NCBI RefSeq assembly: GCF_018459925.1
Contig: NZ_CP075371.1
Coordinates: 3,038,001-3,102,000 of the forward strand
Length of the DNA stretch: 64,000 nucleotides
Source of the DNA: Nocardioides aquaticus
GTDB taxonomy: Bacteria; Actinomycetota; Actinomycetes; Propionibacteriales; Nocardioidaceae
Direction of reading: 5' to 3'
Below, in pieces: positions 44,506 to 54,173 of this stretch. Under the pieces are notes generated by a model. That model saw only the letters and a list, made by a program, of their open reading frames with translations, made no database searches and was not told the DNA's origin. Position 1 is the first letter of the stretch. Each line of letters starts with the position of its first letter. The position numbers and the translations under genes are program-made.

Positions 44506-46080
44506 ATGAGCGACACCATCCAGACCACCGCCGACACCGCCGCCGACGAGGCCACCCACGACGGCGTCCAGGCCGAGGAGTTCCTGAACCTCGACCCCGC
44601 CGACATCATCATCGGCACCAACGTCCGGGCCGACCTGCGACCCGACCACAAGGAGTTCCGCAAGTCGATCAAGGAGCGCGGCGTGCTGGAGGCCGTCACC
44701 GTCTACCGCAACGAGGACGGCCAGTACGTTCTGCTGCGCGGCCAGCGCCGCACCGTGACCGCCGCCGAGGTCGGCACCCCCACCGGCCTGATCCCGGCCC
44801 GCGTCGTGCCCCAGCCCGCCGACGCCGACCGGATCGGTGACCAGATGGTCGAGAACATCCACCGCGCCGGGATGCGCGAGGCCGAGATCGTCGCGGGCGT
44901 GGAGCAGCTGGCCTTGCTCGGCGTGAGCGCCGCGCAGATCGCCAAGCGCACCAGCATCGACCGCCCCACCGTGAACGCCGCCCTGGCAGTCACCAAGGCC
45001 GACCAGACCCGCAACCGGCTCAACTCCGGAGACCTGACGTTGGAGGAGGCCGCGATCTTCGCCGAGTTTGAGCACGACCCCGAGGCCGTGCAGCGCCTGG
45101 AGAACAACAAGCGGTGGGGTCGCTCGCTCGCCCACGAGTCCCAGCGGCTGCGCGACGAGGCAGCCGAGCGCGACGCCGACGCCGCCGAGGTCGAGCGACT
45201 GCGCGCCGAGGGCCTGCCGGTGCTGAGCGCCGAGGAGGTCGCGGAGGCCGACGAGGTGCTGCGCATCGAGCGGCTGGTCACCGAGGACGGCGAGCCGCTG
45301 CCCGAGGAGGAGTGGCCCAACGTTCCCGGCGCTCGCGTCAATGTCGTCAAGGAGTGGGTCTACCCCGAGGACGCGTACGACGAGGAGAGCGAGGTCGGAA
45401 CCGACGAGCAGAACGACGACTACGAGCCCGCCGAGCCCTACCAGCAGTACATGCCGGTGTGGGTCGTAACCGACCTCGCCGCCTCCGGCCTGCGTCGTCG
45501 CGGCGGCGGGTCCGGCAGAAGCACCACCACCACCGACAGCGGGGACGAGGGCGAGAGCGAGGAGGAGGCCGAGGCGCGGCGTGAGGAGCGCCGCCGCGTG
45601 ATCGCCAACAACAAGGCCTGGGCGAGCGCAGAGACCGTGCGCCGGGAGTGGCTGACCGGGTTCGTTGCTCGCAAGACGGCCCCGAAGGGTGCCGAGGCCC
45701 TGATCTGCGAGGCCGTCGTCACCGGCCACCACTCGCTGATCAAGGCGATGGACCACCGACACCCGATGCTCTTCACCCTGCTCGGGATCGACGTCCCGAC
45801 CGGCTACTACGGCGCGGGCCACGACGAGTGCCACAAGATCGCGACCAAGGCGAGCACGCCGAAGGCCGCGACCATGACCACGCTCGCCGCCGTCGTCGCC
45901 GCGTGGGATGCCACGACCGGCAAGCACTCGTGGCGCAACCCGACCGCGTGGGACGCCCGCGTGCTCGGCGCGCTCGTGGAGTGGGGCTACCAGCCCAGCG
46001 AGGTCGAGCGGATCCTGCTCGGCGAAGAGCCGCAGTCGAGCACCGAGGCCAGCGACGAGGCCAGGGACAGCGCCGCCTGA
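44506..46080 (+). CDS. ParB/RepB/Spo0J-family partition-like protein
   Basis: 524 residues, ATG 44506 with CGGAGGA upstream. ParB/Srx domain at about 27-120 (FLNLDPADIIIGTNVRADLR, VLLRGQRRTVTAAEVG, with the GxRR motif), HTH region at about 130-165 (LALLGVSAAQIAKRTSIDRP), then a long acidic C-terminal extension. Much longer than chromosomal ParB (about 330). No ParA is seen nearby, so it may act in regulation or DNA marking rather than classical partition. Confidence 0.87.
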   Translation: MSDTIQTTADTAADEATHDGVQAEEFLNLDPADIIIGTNVRADLRPDHKEFRKSIKERGVLEAVTVYRNEDGQYVLLRGQRRTVTAAEVGTPTGLIPARVVPQPADADRIGDQMVENIHRAGMREAEIVAGVEQLALLGVSAAQIAKRTSIDRPTVNAALAVTKADQTRNRLNSGDLTLEEAAIFAEFEHDPEAVQRLENNKRWGRSLAHESQRLRDEAAERDADAAEVERLRAEGLPVLSAEEVAEADEVLRIERLVTEDGEPLPEEEWPNVPGARVNVVKEWVYPEDAYDEESEVGTDEQNDDYEPAEPYQQYMPVWVVTDLAASGLRRRGGGSGRSTTTTDSGDEGESEEEAEARREERRRVIANNKAWASAETVRREWLTGFVARKTAPKGAEALICEAVVTGHHSLIKAMDHRHPMLFTLLGIDVPTGYYGAGHDECHKIATKASTPKAATMTTLAAVVAAWDATTGKHSWRNPTAWDARVLGALVEWGYQPSEVERILLGEEPQSSTEASDEARDSAA

Positions 46081-46178
46081 TCGGCCTACCCTCCCCCACT
46101 GAGGGCGGTTCTTCCCGGCAGCCAGAAGGCGGCCCGTAGCGCTCTCCGCTGCGGGCCGCCTTCTGCGTCGGCACGCTC

Positions 46179-46706
46179 TCACCAGAGCGTCAGTTGCTCG
46201 CCCAGCAGTTCCTGCAGCCGCGCGAGGTCGTCGGCCACCAGCTGCGGGTCCTCACGCGCCAGGTCGCGCAGTTCCCGCGCACGCCGACGCGGTCCGCGCG
46301 GGTCGGCCAGCGGGCTGTCGGGCAGCCGTCGCTGCACCGACCACTCCCGGCGATTCTGCGCCGCGCTCGACACCACGACGTGGTCCGGCGAGATCCGCTG
46401 ACACAGCGGGTTGTGACAGCGGTGCCCGAGCAGCCGCGCCTCCGCGAGCGCCTCCACGCCGTGCATCACCGCGAACGCGAATCGGTGCGCGATGATCACC
46501 CGCCCCGGCGCGTACCAGAACCGGCCATGGCCACCACCGTCCGTGCGCTCGCGCTCAGACCGACCGGACACCGCGCCGGTCCACCACAGGCACTCACTGC
46601 CCGGAACCGTGGCGACCTTCGCCCGGTACCGCAAGAGCACCCCCGGATCTCTGATCGCAGCCGCGACCGCCGTGATGCCGGCGTCATCCAGCCGACGAAC
46701 CGGCAC
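46179..46706 (-). CDS. HNH endonuclease-like protein
   Basis: 175 residues from GTG 46706. SECLWWTGAVSGR, then GRFWYAPGRVIIAHRFAFAV, ARLLGHRCHNPLCQRISPDH and VVVSSAAQNRREW: the His/Cys zinc loop of phage HNH nucleases (CHNPxC, then HV). The C-terminus is helical and charged. Overlaps the upstream gene by 23 nt. Possibly a homing-type or nicking nuclease of the element. Confidence 0.8.
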   Translation of the reverse strand: MPVRRLDDAGITAVAAAIRDPGVLLRYRAKVATVPGSECLWWTGAVSGRSERERTDGGGHGRFWYAPGRVIIAHRFAFAVMHGVEALAEARLLGHRCHNPLCQRISPDHVVVSSAAQNRREWSVQRRLPDSPLADPRGPRRRARELRDLAREDPQLVADDLARLQELLGEQLTLW

Positions 46707-47067
46707 CCGCTCCCCCGCTCCCAGCGGTCGCCAGCGCCGCGCCGTCGCCGCCCTGGTCGCCGTCGTCGGCCTGGGGCTCGCTGGCGAGCCGCCGCAGCCG
46801 CGTCGCCTCGCGCACGGTCACGGTCTCGCCGCACCACTCGACGGCCTCGCCCAGCGACAGGCCCTCAGCCTCGGTCAACTCTCGCAGCGCCTCACCGGCG
46901 CGCTTCTCGGTCTCGGCCACCGCCGCGTCGCGCTCACCGATCGCGACCATGACCTGCTCGGCCAGGTCGATCACCCGGCGCTCTCGCTCTTCGCGCTCCT
47001 TGCGCCGCTTCTCGGCCATCTCCCGCGCCGTACGCCGCGCCTGCTGCTTGATCGTCTGCTGACTCAT
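46684..47067 (-). CDS. Hypothetical coiled-coil protein
   Basis: 127 residues from ATG 47067: QQARRTAREMAEKRRKERE, then RRVIDLAEQVMVAIGERDAA and EWCGETVTVREATRLRRLAS, ending in a Gly/Ala tail. Basic coiled coil then a short winged-helix-like part. Overlaps the HNH gene. Probably a small DNA-binding accessory. Confidence 0.65.
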   Translation of the reverse strand: MSQQTIKQQARRTAREMAEKRRKEREERERRVIDLAEQVMVAIGERDAAVAETEKRAGEALRELTEAEGLSLGEAVEWCGETVTVREATRLRRLASEPQADDGDQGGDGAALATAGSGGAGAGSSAG

Positions 47068-47377
47068 CCGGTCCTCACTCGTGTCGACATGGACTCTGAC
47101 ATTCACCTACGACATTCCCCGGACCCCGAGCGATCACCGAACCCAAAAGCGTTCAAACCGCTCCCTCAGCCGATCCAGCGCAGCCCGTCCAGCCACCTGA
47201 TCCGAACCCGACGCCCCAGCCGTCACCGACGCCCCTCAGCGTCCCCCCAGATTTCCGCGAACTCCCAAGTGCCACACACCTCTTGCATTCTCGGTACGCC
47301 GAATAGAAAGAACACAACAAAAATCCGGCCGGAAGTGATCGCACAGCACGCCCGCGTGCACGTAGGTGACCGTGACG
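47068..47377. other. Divergent intergenic region before the relaxase gene (candidate oriT area)
   Basis: 310 bp without genes. Contains the reverse copy of the parB-promoter 13-mer (47301-47313), an AT-rich patch (AACACAACAAAAATCC at 47311), and regulon motif copy 4 with an internal GCACGC-CC-GCGTGC dyad (47345-47358). The position next to a MobF relaxase makes it a candidate origin of transfer (inference). Confidence 0.45.
47336..47370 (+). promoter_or_regulatory. Element regulon motif, copy 4 (relaxase)
   Basis: TGATCGCA-N15-CACGTAGGTGAC, ending 7 nt before the relaxase ATG at 47378. Its AGGTGA is the only sequence resembling a ribosome site for that start, so binding and translation signals overlap here. 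Confidence 0.8.
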
Positions 47378-50300
47378 ATGAGCCTCCACAAGCTGACGGC
47401 GGGGTCGGGGTACGACTACCTGACCCGCCAGGTCGCAGCGATGGACGCCACGGACAAGGGCCACACCGGGCTGGCGAGCTACTACACCGAGAAGGGCGAG
47501 ACCCCCGGCGTGTGGGTCGGCTCCGGCATGGAGGGACTCGAGGGACTCGACGCCGGCGACGTCGTCACCGCTGACCACATGCAGAGCCTGTTCGGCTCCG
47601 GTCACCACCCGCTGGCCACCCAGCGGACCAAGGACCTGGACCTGCGCATCGGCCGCGACGGCGTCGACCGGCCGACCGACGCGGACTACAAGACGGCCCG
47701 CCAGCTCGGCACGCCGTACAAGGTCTACGACAACGACATCAGCCCGTTCCGGATCGAGGTCGCCAAGCGCATCGCGGCCATCAACGAGGCCGCCGGCCTG
47801 CCGGGTGACTGGCCGGTCCCCGCGGCCGACCGGGCGAAGGTCCGTACCGAGGTCGGCACCGAGTTCTTCCGTGCTGAGCACGGCCGCGAACCCGCCGACG
47901 CACGCGAGCTGGCCGCCGCGATCGCCAAGCACTCCCGACCGAAGACCAACGCGGTGGCCGGCTACGACCTGACCTTCTCCCCGGTCAAGAGCGTCTCGGT
48001 GCTGTGGGCGATCTCCGACCCGAAGACCGCCGCGGTGATCGAGTTGGCCCACCAGGCAGCGATCAAGGACGCGCTGGACTTCATCGAGTCCAAGGCACTG
48101 TTCACCCGCCGTGGCACCAACGGCGTCCGCCAGGTCGACGTCCGGGGCCTGGTCGCCACGGCGTTCACCCACCGCGACTCCCGCGCCGGGGACCCTGACT
48201 TGCATACGCACGTCGCCGTGGCGAACAAGGTCCAGACGCTCGACGGCAAGTGGCTGGCCATCGACGGCCGGCCGCTGCACAAGGCGGTCGTCTCGGCCTC
48301 GGAGACCTACAACACCGCGCTCGAGCGGCACCTCGTCGACGCCCTCGGCGTGCGGTTCGAGGAGCGACCGAACGAGGACGCCCGCAAGCGGCCCGTGCGC
48401 GAGATCGTCGGCGTCGACCCCGAGCTGAACCGCCGCTTCTCCAAGCGCCGCGCCAACGTCGAGGACCGCCGCAAGGTCCTCGCGGCCGCGTTCCAGGCCA
48501 CCCACGGCCGGCCACCCACACCGGTGGAGACCATCCAGCTGTCCCAGCAGGCGACGCTGGAGACCCGCGAGGCCAAGCACGAGCCGCGCTCGCTGGCCGA
48601 GCAGCGCGAGACCTGGAGCCGTGAGGCCATCGAGGTGCTGGGCACCCCTCAGCGGGTCAAGCAGATGGTCCACGGCGCACTGAACCCGAAGGGCGCAGCG
48701 CGGTCGCTGGCCGACTCGGCCTGGTTCGCCAAGACCACCGACCGGATCGTGGCGACGATGGAGGGCAGTCGCAGCACCTGGCAGTACTGGCACGTCTACG
48801 CCGAGGCCCAGCGGCAGGTCCGGGGCGCCAACGTACCCACCAACCAGGTCTCCCAGGTCGTCGAACTGCTCGTCAGCGAGGTCCTAGACGGCCGCTCGGT
48901 GAGCGTGGCCCGACCCTGGGACACCATCAGCGAACCGGCCGAGCTGCGGCGCGCGGACGGGGCCTCGGTCTACACCCAGAGCGGCGCCGAGCTGTTCACC
49001 TCGGGCAAGGTACTCGCCGCCGAGCAGCGCCTGGTCGAGGCCGCCGGCCGCCACGACGGGTACGCCGCCGAGGCGTCCTCGGTCGACCTGGCGCTGCTCG
49101 AGTCGACCGCCAACGGCATCACCCTCAACGCCGGACAGGCCACGCTGGTCCGCGGGATGGCCACCTCCGGCGCCCGGCTGCAGCTGGCGATCGCGCCCGC
49201 CGGATCCGGCAAGACCACCGCGATGCGAGCCCTGGCCAGCGCCTGGGCTGATGGTGGCGGCACCATCATCGGTCTGGCTCCCTCAGCGGCGGCCGCAGAC
49301 GCGCTCCGCTCGCAGATCGACACCCAGACCGACACCCTGGCGAAGCTGACCCACTCCCTCGAGCAGGCCCGCGAGACCGGCGCCGCGATGCCCGCCTGGG
49401 TTGCCGGCATCGACTCCTCCACCCTCGTGGTCATCGACGAGGCCGGGATGGCAGACACCCTCTCGCTGGACGCGGCGGTGTCCTACATCCTCGAGCGCGG
49501 CGGCAGCGTCCGCCTGATCGGCGACGACCAGCAGCTCTCGGCGATCGGCGCCGGCGGAGTGCTGCGCGACATCCGCGCCACCCACGGATCCCTGCAGCTG
49601 ACCGAGCTCGTCCGGTTCAAGGACCCCGCTGAGGGCGCCGCCTCGCTCGCGCTGCGCGAGGGCAAGCCCGAGTCGCTCGGCTTCTACCTCGACCGCGACC
49701 GGGTCCACGTCGGCGACCTGGCCACCATGACCGAGGACGTGTTCGCGGCCTGGCAGGCCGACCGCGCCGAGGGCCTGGACTCGATCATGCTCGCCCCGAC
49801 CCGCGACCTGGTCAGCGAGCTTAACCAGCAGGCCCGCGCCCACCGGCTCGAGGGGATCGACCCGGCCGACCCCGACTACGAGGCCGCCAGTGGCCCGGTC
49901 CGCCGGCTCGCCGACGGCAACGAGGCGTCGATCGGCGAGCTGATCATCACCCGCGAGAACGATCGTCGCCTGCGTACTTCGGCTACCGACTGGGTGAAGA
50001 ACGGCGACCGCTGGAACGTGCTGGAGATCCACGACGGCGGCGAGCTCACGGTCCAGCACACCCAGCACGGCCGCACCGTGCGGCTGCCCGCTGACTACGT
50101 CGCCCGGTCCACCGAGCTCGGCTACGCGTGCACCGTGCACACCGCCCAGGGCGTCACCGCCGACACGATGCACGGCCTGGCCACCGGCAGCGAGTCGCGC
50201 CAGCAGCTCTACACGATGATGACCCGCGGCGCGCACGCGAACCACGTCTACCTCGAGGTCGTCGGCGACGGCGACCCGCACTCGGTGATCCACCCGACGC

Positions 50301-53281
50301 TGGTCCGACCGCTCACGCCGACTGACATCCTCGAGTCGATGCTGGCGCGCGACGACACGCAGCGGTCCGCAACCAGCCTGCTGCGCGAGCTGGCCGATCC
50401 GGCCACCCGGCTCGGCGAGGCGTCCCAGCGCTACCTCGACAGCCTCTACGTCGCCGCAGAGGATCTCCTGCGCCATGACCACGTTGGCCAGGACGCCAAC
50501 GGCGCCCCTATCAACGTGGTCGACGCCTTGGACAACGCGGTCGAGACGCTGGTCCCCGGACTCTCGGAGGAGGCCGCCTGGCCGACCTTGCGTGCCCATC
50601 TGCTGCTGCTCGGCGCGGCCGGCGAGAACCCTGTCGACGCGCTGCGGGCCGCTGCCGGCGACCGGGAGCTGGAGAGCGCGCACGACCGTGCGGCGGTCCT
50701 CGACTGGCGCCTGGACGCCTCCGGGCTGCGCAACGCCGGCTCCGGGCCGCTGCCGTGGATGCCCGCGGTCCCGGCCCGCCTGGCTGAGGACCCGCACTGG
50801 GGCACCTACCTCGCCCAGCGCGCGCACCTGGTCGAGCAGCTCGCCGGCCAGGTCCGCACGCGAGCGACCGACCAGGCCGCACTGCCGGCGTGGGCACAGA
50901 ACGGTCTGCGGCCGGAGGCCGCCACGGTCGCCGACGTCGAGGTCTGGCGGGCCGCCATGCAGGTCCCGGTCGACGACCGGCGACCGACCGGTGCACCGCA
51001 GTTGCAGAAGGCCTCCGCGACCTGGCAGCGGCGGCTCAACCGCGCCGTCACCGGCGACCACACGCCGGCGCTCAAGGAATGGCGCCAGCTGCTCTACTCG
51101 CTCGCCCCGCAGGTCCGCGACGACGAGTTCACCCCGTTGCTCGCCGAGCGACTCGCCGCGATGTCGCGCGCCGGCGTCACCGCCCACGAGCTGCTGCGCA
51201 CCGCCACCGCGGCCGATCACCCGGCCGGGCCGCTGCCCGACGAGCACGCCGCTGCGGCCGTGTGGTGGCGCATGGCCCGTCAGCTCACCCCGGCCGTTGC
51301 CTCCCAGATCGGCGACGGCTCCCACGGTGAGAGCGTCACCAGCGAGTGGACTCCGCGGCTCGCGGATCTGTTCGGTCCCGAGCGCGCCGCGAGCATTCAG
51401 GCCAGCACCTGGTGGCCCGCGCTCGTCGCGAACGTGGACCACGGCGTGCAGCGCGGCTGGCAGGTCGAGGCTCTGCTGGGTGCCGGGCGGGCGATGCCGA
51501 GCGACGGCTGGGATGGCGTCGACGATTGCCAGGCGCTGGTCTGGCGGACCTCGATCGCGTTGGAGACCGCTCCCGACGAGCACGAGCACGAGTACCACTT
51601 CGACGAGCCACCCGCAGACCTGTGGGACGGGATCGAGCCGGACCCGGCAACGCTCGTCGACCACGTCACCGACCCCGACTGGGGCGACTGGCCGCTCGCC
51701 GAAGACCCCCGCCCGTACGACGAGCACCTGGTCGACGCCGTCGCCGACGACCTGGTCGACGTCGACGAGGACAAGTTCGTCGAGCCCGACCTGACGCTGG
51801 CCGCCTACATCCGCGACCTGGGCGGCAGCCGACTGGAGCCCACCGACACCGACCTCCGGCTCGTGTATCAGCGGGCCGACGAGTGGCACTCCTCCCCCGT
51901 CTCGCGTGAGCGCATGCTCGAGATCAACGACATGGCACAGGCCTTCTTCGAGGCCCGGTTCACCGACTCGTGGGGCCGCGACTACCTCACCGGACGGTTC
52001 GGCATCGACCTCGCCGGCGACGAGCGGTTCCGTCCCGGTCAGGCGCCAGCCGGGTGGACCAACCTGGTCGACCACCTGCGCGGCCGCGGTTTCAGCGACG
52101 CCGAGATGGTGGCCACCGGGGTCGCGACCGAGGCCAGCACTGGCCGGCTGATCGACCGGTTCCGCGACCGGGTGATGTTCCCGGTGATCCACCAAAGCGA
52201 GGTCCTCGGCTTCGTCGGCCGCCGCCGGCCCGACCTCACCGACGCCGACAAGGACGGCCCGAAGTACCTCAACACAGCCGACACCCCGCTGTTCCACAAG
52301 GGCGCCCAACTGTTCGGTGTCGTCGACGAACTGCTCACCGAGGGTGCGGTCCCGGTGATCGTCGAAGGCCCGATGGACGCCGTGGCCGTCACGATCGCCA
52401 GCGCCGGCCTCTACCTCGGGGTGGCGCCGCTCGGCACGTCGCTGACCCATGAGCAGGCCGCCCAGCTGGCAGCCGTCGGCCGCGACCCGATCGTGGCCAC
52501 CGACGCCGACCTCGCTGGCCAGGTCGCGGCCGAGCGCGACTTCTGGATGCTCACCCCGCACGGCCTCGACCCCGGCTTCGCGCGGTTCCCCGACGGCCTC
52601 GACCCCGCCGACCTGCTCGCCCAGCGCGGCCCCGCCGCGCTCACTGCCGCGGTGGCCAGCGGCCAGCCCGCCTTCCGCTCGCTCGGTGACCAATTGCTCA
52701 CCGAGCGGCTGGACAACCTCGCCCCGGAGCAGGCCCAGCTGGCCGCCATGCGGGTCATCTCGGCACGTCCCAGCCGCGCCTGGGAGCCCGGCGCCAACCA
52801 GGTCCGGGCCCGCCTGCAACTCTCCCAGTTGCAGGCGCGACGCGACCTGCGCGACGCGATCAAGACCTGGGATGCCGACCCGCGGAAGGCGGCACTGGCC
52901 GAGCTCCACAAGAGCAGCGAGGTTCGCGCACGGCTCTCGGCCGCGGCCGAGACGACCCCGGCCGAGCTGTGGGCCACCTTGGCTCGCGAGCTCGACCCGC
53001 GGCTGCTTGAGCAGGGCGACTGGCCGGCCACCGCCGCAATGCTGCAGCAGGCCCACGAGCAGGGTCACGACGTCGGCGCCTCCACGCGCGGCCTGGTCGC
53101 TGAGAAGCCCCTGGGCGACAGCCCAGCGCGTGACCTGCGCTACCGGATCGTGTCCCGTCTCGAGATCCCGGTCGACACCGGCGAAGGCACCCCGGCGCCG
53201 ACCCAGTCGCCGGGCGTGGCACGAGATCGGCAGGACGTGAACCGTCCGCGGCCGCCCCGCCGCGGTACCCCACGCCGCTGA
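47378..53281 (+). CDS. MobF (TrwC/TraI-type) relaxase-helicase with C-terminal primase/Toprim domain
   Basis: 1967 residues from ATG 47378 (in-frame GTG 47366 also open). Relaxase domain at 1-330: catalytic tyrosines in MSLHKLTAGSGYDYLTRQVA and the His triad region DPDLHTHVAVANKV (about 272-285). SF1 helicase: Walker A APAGSGKTT at about 606, Walker B LVVIDEAGM. C-terminal part from about 1500 resembles the DnaG catalytic core (DWGRDYLTGRFGI-like, FVGRRRPDL) with Toprim motif VIVEGPMDAVAV (about 1660) and ATDADLAGQ (about 1707). It nicks and unwinds the element for transfer and may prime complementary-strand synthesis in the recipient. Confidence 0.9.
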   Translation: MSLHKLTAGSGYDYLTRQVAAMDATDKGHTGLASYYTEKGETPGVWVGSGMEGLEGLDAGDVVTADHMQSLFGSGHHPLATQRTKDLDLRIGRDGVDRPTDADYKTARQLGTPYKVYDNDISPFRIEVAKRIAAINEAAGLPGDWPVPAADRAKVRTEVGTEFFRAEHGREPADARELAAAIAKHSRPKTNAVAGYDLTFSPVKSVSVLWAISDPKTAAVIELAHQAAIKDALDFIESKALFTRRGTNGVRQVDVRGLVATAFTHRDSRAGDPDLHTHVAVANKVQTLDGKWLAIDGRPLHKAVVSASETYNTALERHLVDALGVRFEERPNEDARKRPVREIVGVDPELNRRFSKRRANVEDRRKVLAAAFQATHGRPPTPVETIQLSQQATLETREAKHEPRSLAEQRETWSREAIEVLGTPQRVKQMVHGALNPKGAARSLADSAWFAKTTDRIVATMEGSRSTWQYWHVYAEAQRQVRGANVPTNQVSQVVELLVSEVLDGRSVSVARPWDTISEPAELRRADGASVYTQSGAELFTSGKVLAAEQRLVEAAGRHDGYAAEASSVDLALLESTANGITLNAGQATLVRGMATSGARLQLAIAPAGSGKTTAMRALASAWADGGGTIIGLAPSAAAADALRSQIDTQTDTLAKLTHSLEQARETGAAMPAWVAGIDSSTLVVIDEAGMADTLSLDAAVSYILERGGSVRLIGDDQQLSAIGAGGVLRDIRATHGSLQLTELVRFKDPAEGAASLALREGKPESLGFYLDRDRVHVGDLATMTEDVFAAWQADRAEGLDSIMLAPTRDLVSELNQQARAHRLEGIDPADPDYEAASGPVRRLADGNEASIGELIITRENDRRLRTSATDWVKNGDRWNVLEIHDGGELTVQHTQHGRTVRLPADYVARSTELGYACTVHTAQGVTADTMHGLATGSESRQQLYTMMTRGAHANHVYLEVVGDGDPHSVIHPTLVRPLTPTDILESMLARDDTQRSATSLLRELADPATRLGEASQRYLDSLYVAAEDLLRHDHVGQDANGAPINVVDALDNAVETLVPGLSEEAAWPTLRAHLLLLGAAGENPVDALRAAAGDRELESAHDRAAVLDWRLDASGLRNAGSGPLPWMPAVPARLAEDPHWGTYLAQRAHLVEQLAGQVRTRATDQAALPAWAQNGLRPEAATVADVEVWRAAMQVPVDDRRPTGAPQLQKASATWQRRLNRAVTGDHTPALKEWRQLLYSLAPQVRDDEFTPLLAERLAAMSRAGVTAHELLRTATAADHPAGPLPDEHAAAAVWWRMARQLTPAVASQIGDGSHGESVTSEWTPRLADLFGPERAASIQASTWWPALVANVDHGVQRGWQVEALLGAGRAMPSDGWDGVDDCQALVWRTSIALETAPDEHEHEYHFDEPPADLWDGIEPDPATLVDHVTDPDWGDWPLAEDPRPYDEHLVDAVADDLVDVDEDKFVEPDLTLAAYIRDLGGSRLEPTDTDLRLVYQRADEWHSSPVSRERMLEINDMAQAFFEARFTDSWGRDYLTGRFGIDLAGDERFRPGQAPAGWTNLVDHLRGRGFSDAEMVATGVATEASTGRLIDRFRDRVMFPVIHQSEVLGFVGRRRPDLTDADKDGPKYLNTADTPLFHKGAQLFGVVDELLTEGAVPVIVEGPMDAVAVTIASAGLYLGVAPLGTSLTHEQAAQLAAVGRDPIVATDADLAGQVAAERDFWMLTPHGLDPGFARFPDGLDPADLLAQRGPAALTAAVASGQPAFRSLGDQLLTERLDNLAPEQAQLAAMRVISARPSRAWEPGANQVRARLQLSQLQARRDLRDAIKTWDADPRKAALAELHKSSEVRARLSAAAETTPAELWATLARELDPRLLEQGDWPATAAMLQQAHEQGHDVGASTRGLVAEKPLGDSPARDLRYRIVSRLEIPVDTGEGTPAPTQSPGVARDRQDVNRPRPPRRGTPRR

Positions 53282-53393
53282 CCCGCTCCGGAAGGCCGCA
53301 AGCTGGTGTCACGGCAAGCCCAACTGCACGATCCTGTGGTCGTGGTGACAGCGATCCCGCCAAGATCCCAAACGGGGCCAGACGAACGCAACT

Positions 53394-54128
53394 TCACAAT
53401 GCCCTGGCGTTTGGTCGATCGTCGCAGAAGACGCAGTAGGCCGAGTCGAAGCCGAGAGTGCGGGCGACATCTACGTAGTGCTGCGTCCCCTCATCCCGGT
53501 CCTCTGTGAACCATCGGCCGATGACTAGAAGAGCGACCGCAGTGGCGCCCACGTCGAGGAGGCTAAGCGCCGCGCTGAGGCCATTGGTGCCGCGGGTCCA
53601 GGTGTCGTCGACGACAAGCACTCGCTGCCCGCACGCGTCCCGGTGCGCATGAAATCGGTCTGCGCGCGGGTCTTGGTGAGCCTCGCCCGCCCCTCCTGAC
53701 TGAAGCAGTTCGACGAGGCGACCATTCGCCCATCGGGTCGAGTCGAGAATTTCCACAACGGGGTGCTGGCCCGGCCTCGCCTTGCTGCTCGGCACCCAAG
53801 TGACGGAGTCGAACCGATTGACACCCGCCTCGCGCGCCAGACATGCACCGTGACGCCAGCCAAAGTCGTCGAGTAGCGCCGCCAAGTCGTCCGCATATAA
53901 ATCGGCGCCATCCCACTCCTTGTACCGCCACAACGCGTTCGTCAGCGCCTGGCCGTTTGACGCGAGTGAGATCGGCAGCACGGGCACGGCTTGAAGGGAC
54001 TCGTTGCGTTGCAAAGCTTCTTTGCAGGGCCAGCAGCGCGTGAACGAACCCGCAGGCTGATGGCACGTGTGGCATACGCCCGCCTGAGCCGGGAGCATCG
54101 GCAAAAGATCGGTCGGGTCGAATGCCAC
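53394..54128 (-). CDS. ComF-like phosphoribosyltransferase-fold protein
   Basis: 244 residues from GTG 54128. N-terminal zinc ribbon C19HTC22 ... C32WPC35, then LWRYKEWDGADLYADDLAAL and the PRPP loop VLVVDDTWTRGTN (about 171-183) of type I phosphoribosyltransferases. ComF homologues assist DNA uptake, but this copy follows a dprA homologue by 45 nt on a conjugative element, a pairing also seen in defence contexts. Function inferred only. Confidence 0.85.
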   Translation of the reverse strand: MAFDPTDLLPMLPAQAGVCHTCHQPAGSFTRCWPCKEALQRNESLQAVPVLPISLASNGQALTNALWRYKEWDGADLYADDLAALLDDFGWRHGACLAREAGVNRFDSVTWVPSSKARPGQHPVVEILDSTRWANGRLVELLQSGGAGEAHQDPRADRFHAHRDACGQRVLVVDDTWTRGTNGLSAALSLLDVGATAVALLVIGRWFTEDRDEGTQHYVDVARTLGFDSAYCVFCDDRPNARAL

Positions 54129-54173
54129 CTTTGCAACGTACCGACGGCCGATCGCGCCCGCAGACGAATGCGG

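Noticed and set aside
49283..53068. 1261-residue open frame antisense to the relaxase
   Set aside because: Same reason: composed of Val/Gly/Leu/Arg runs mirrored from the relaxase coding sequence, with no domain signature.
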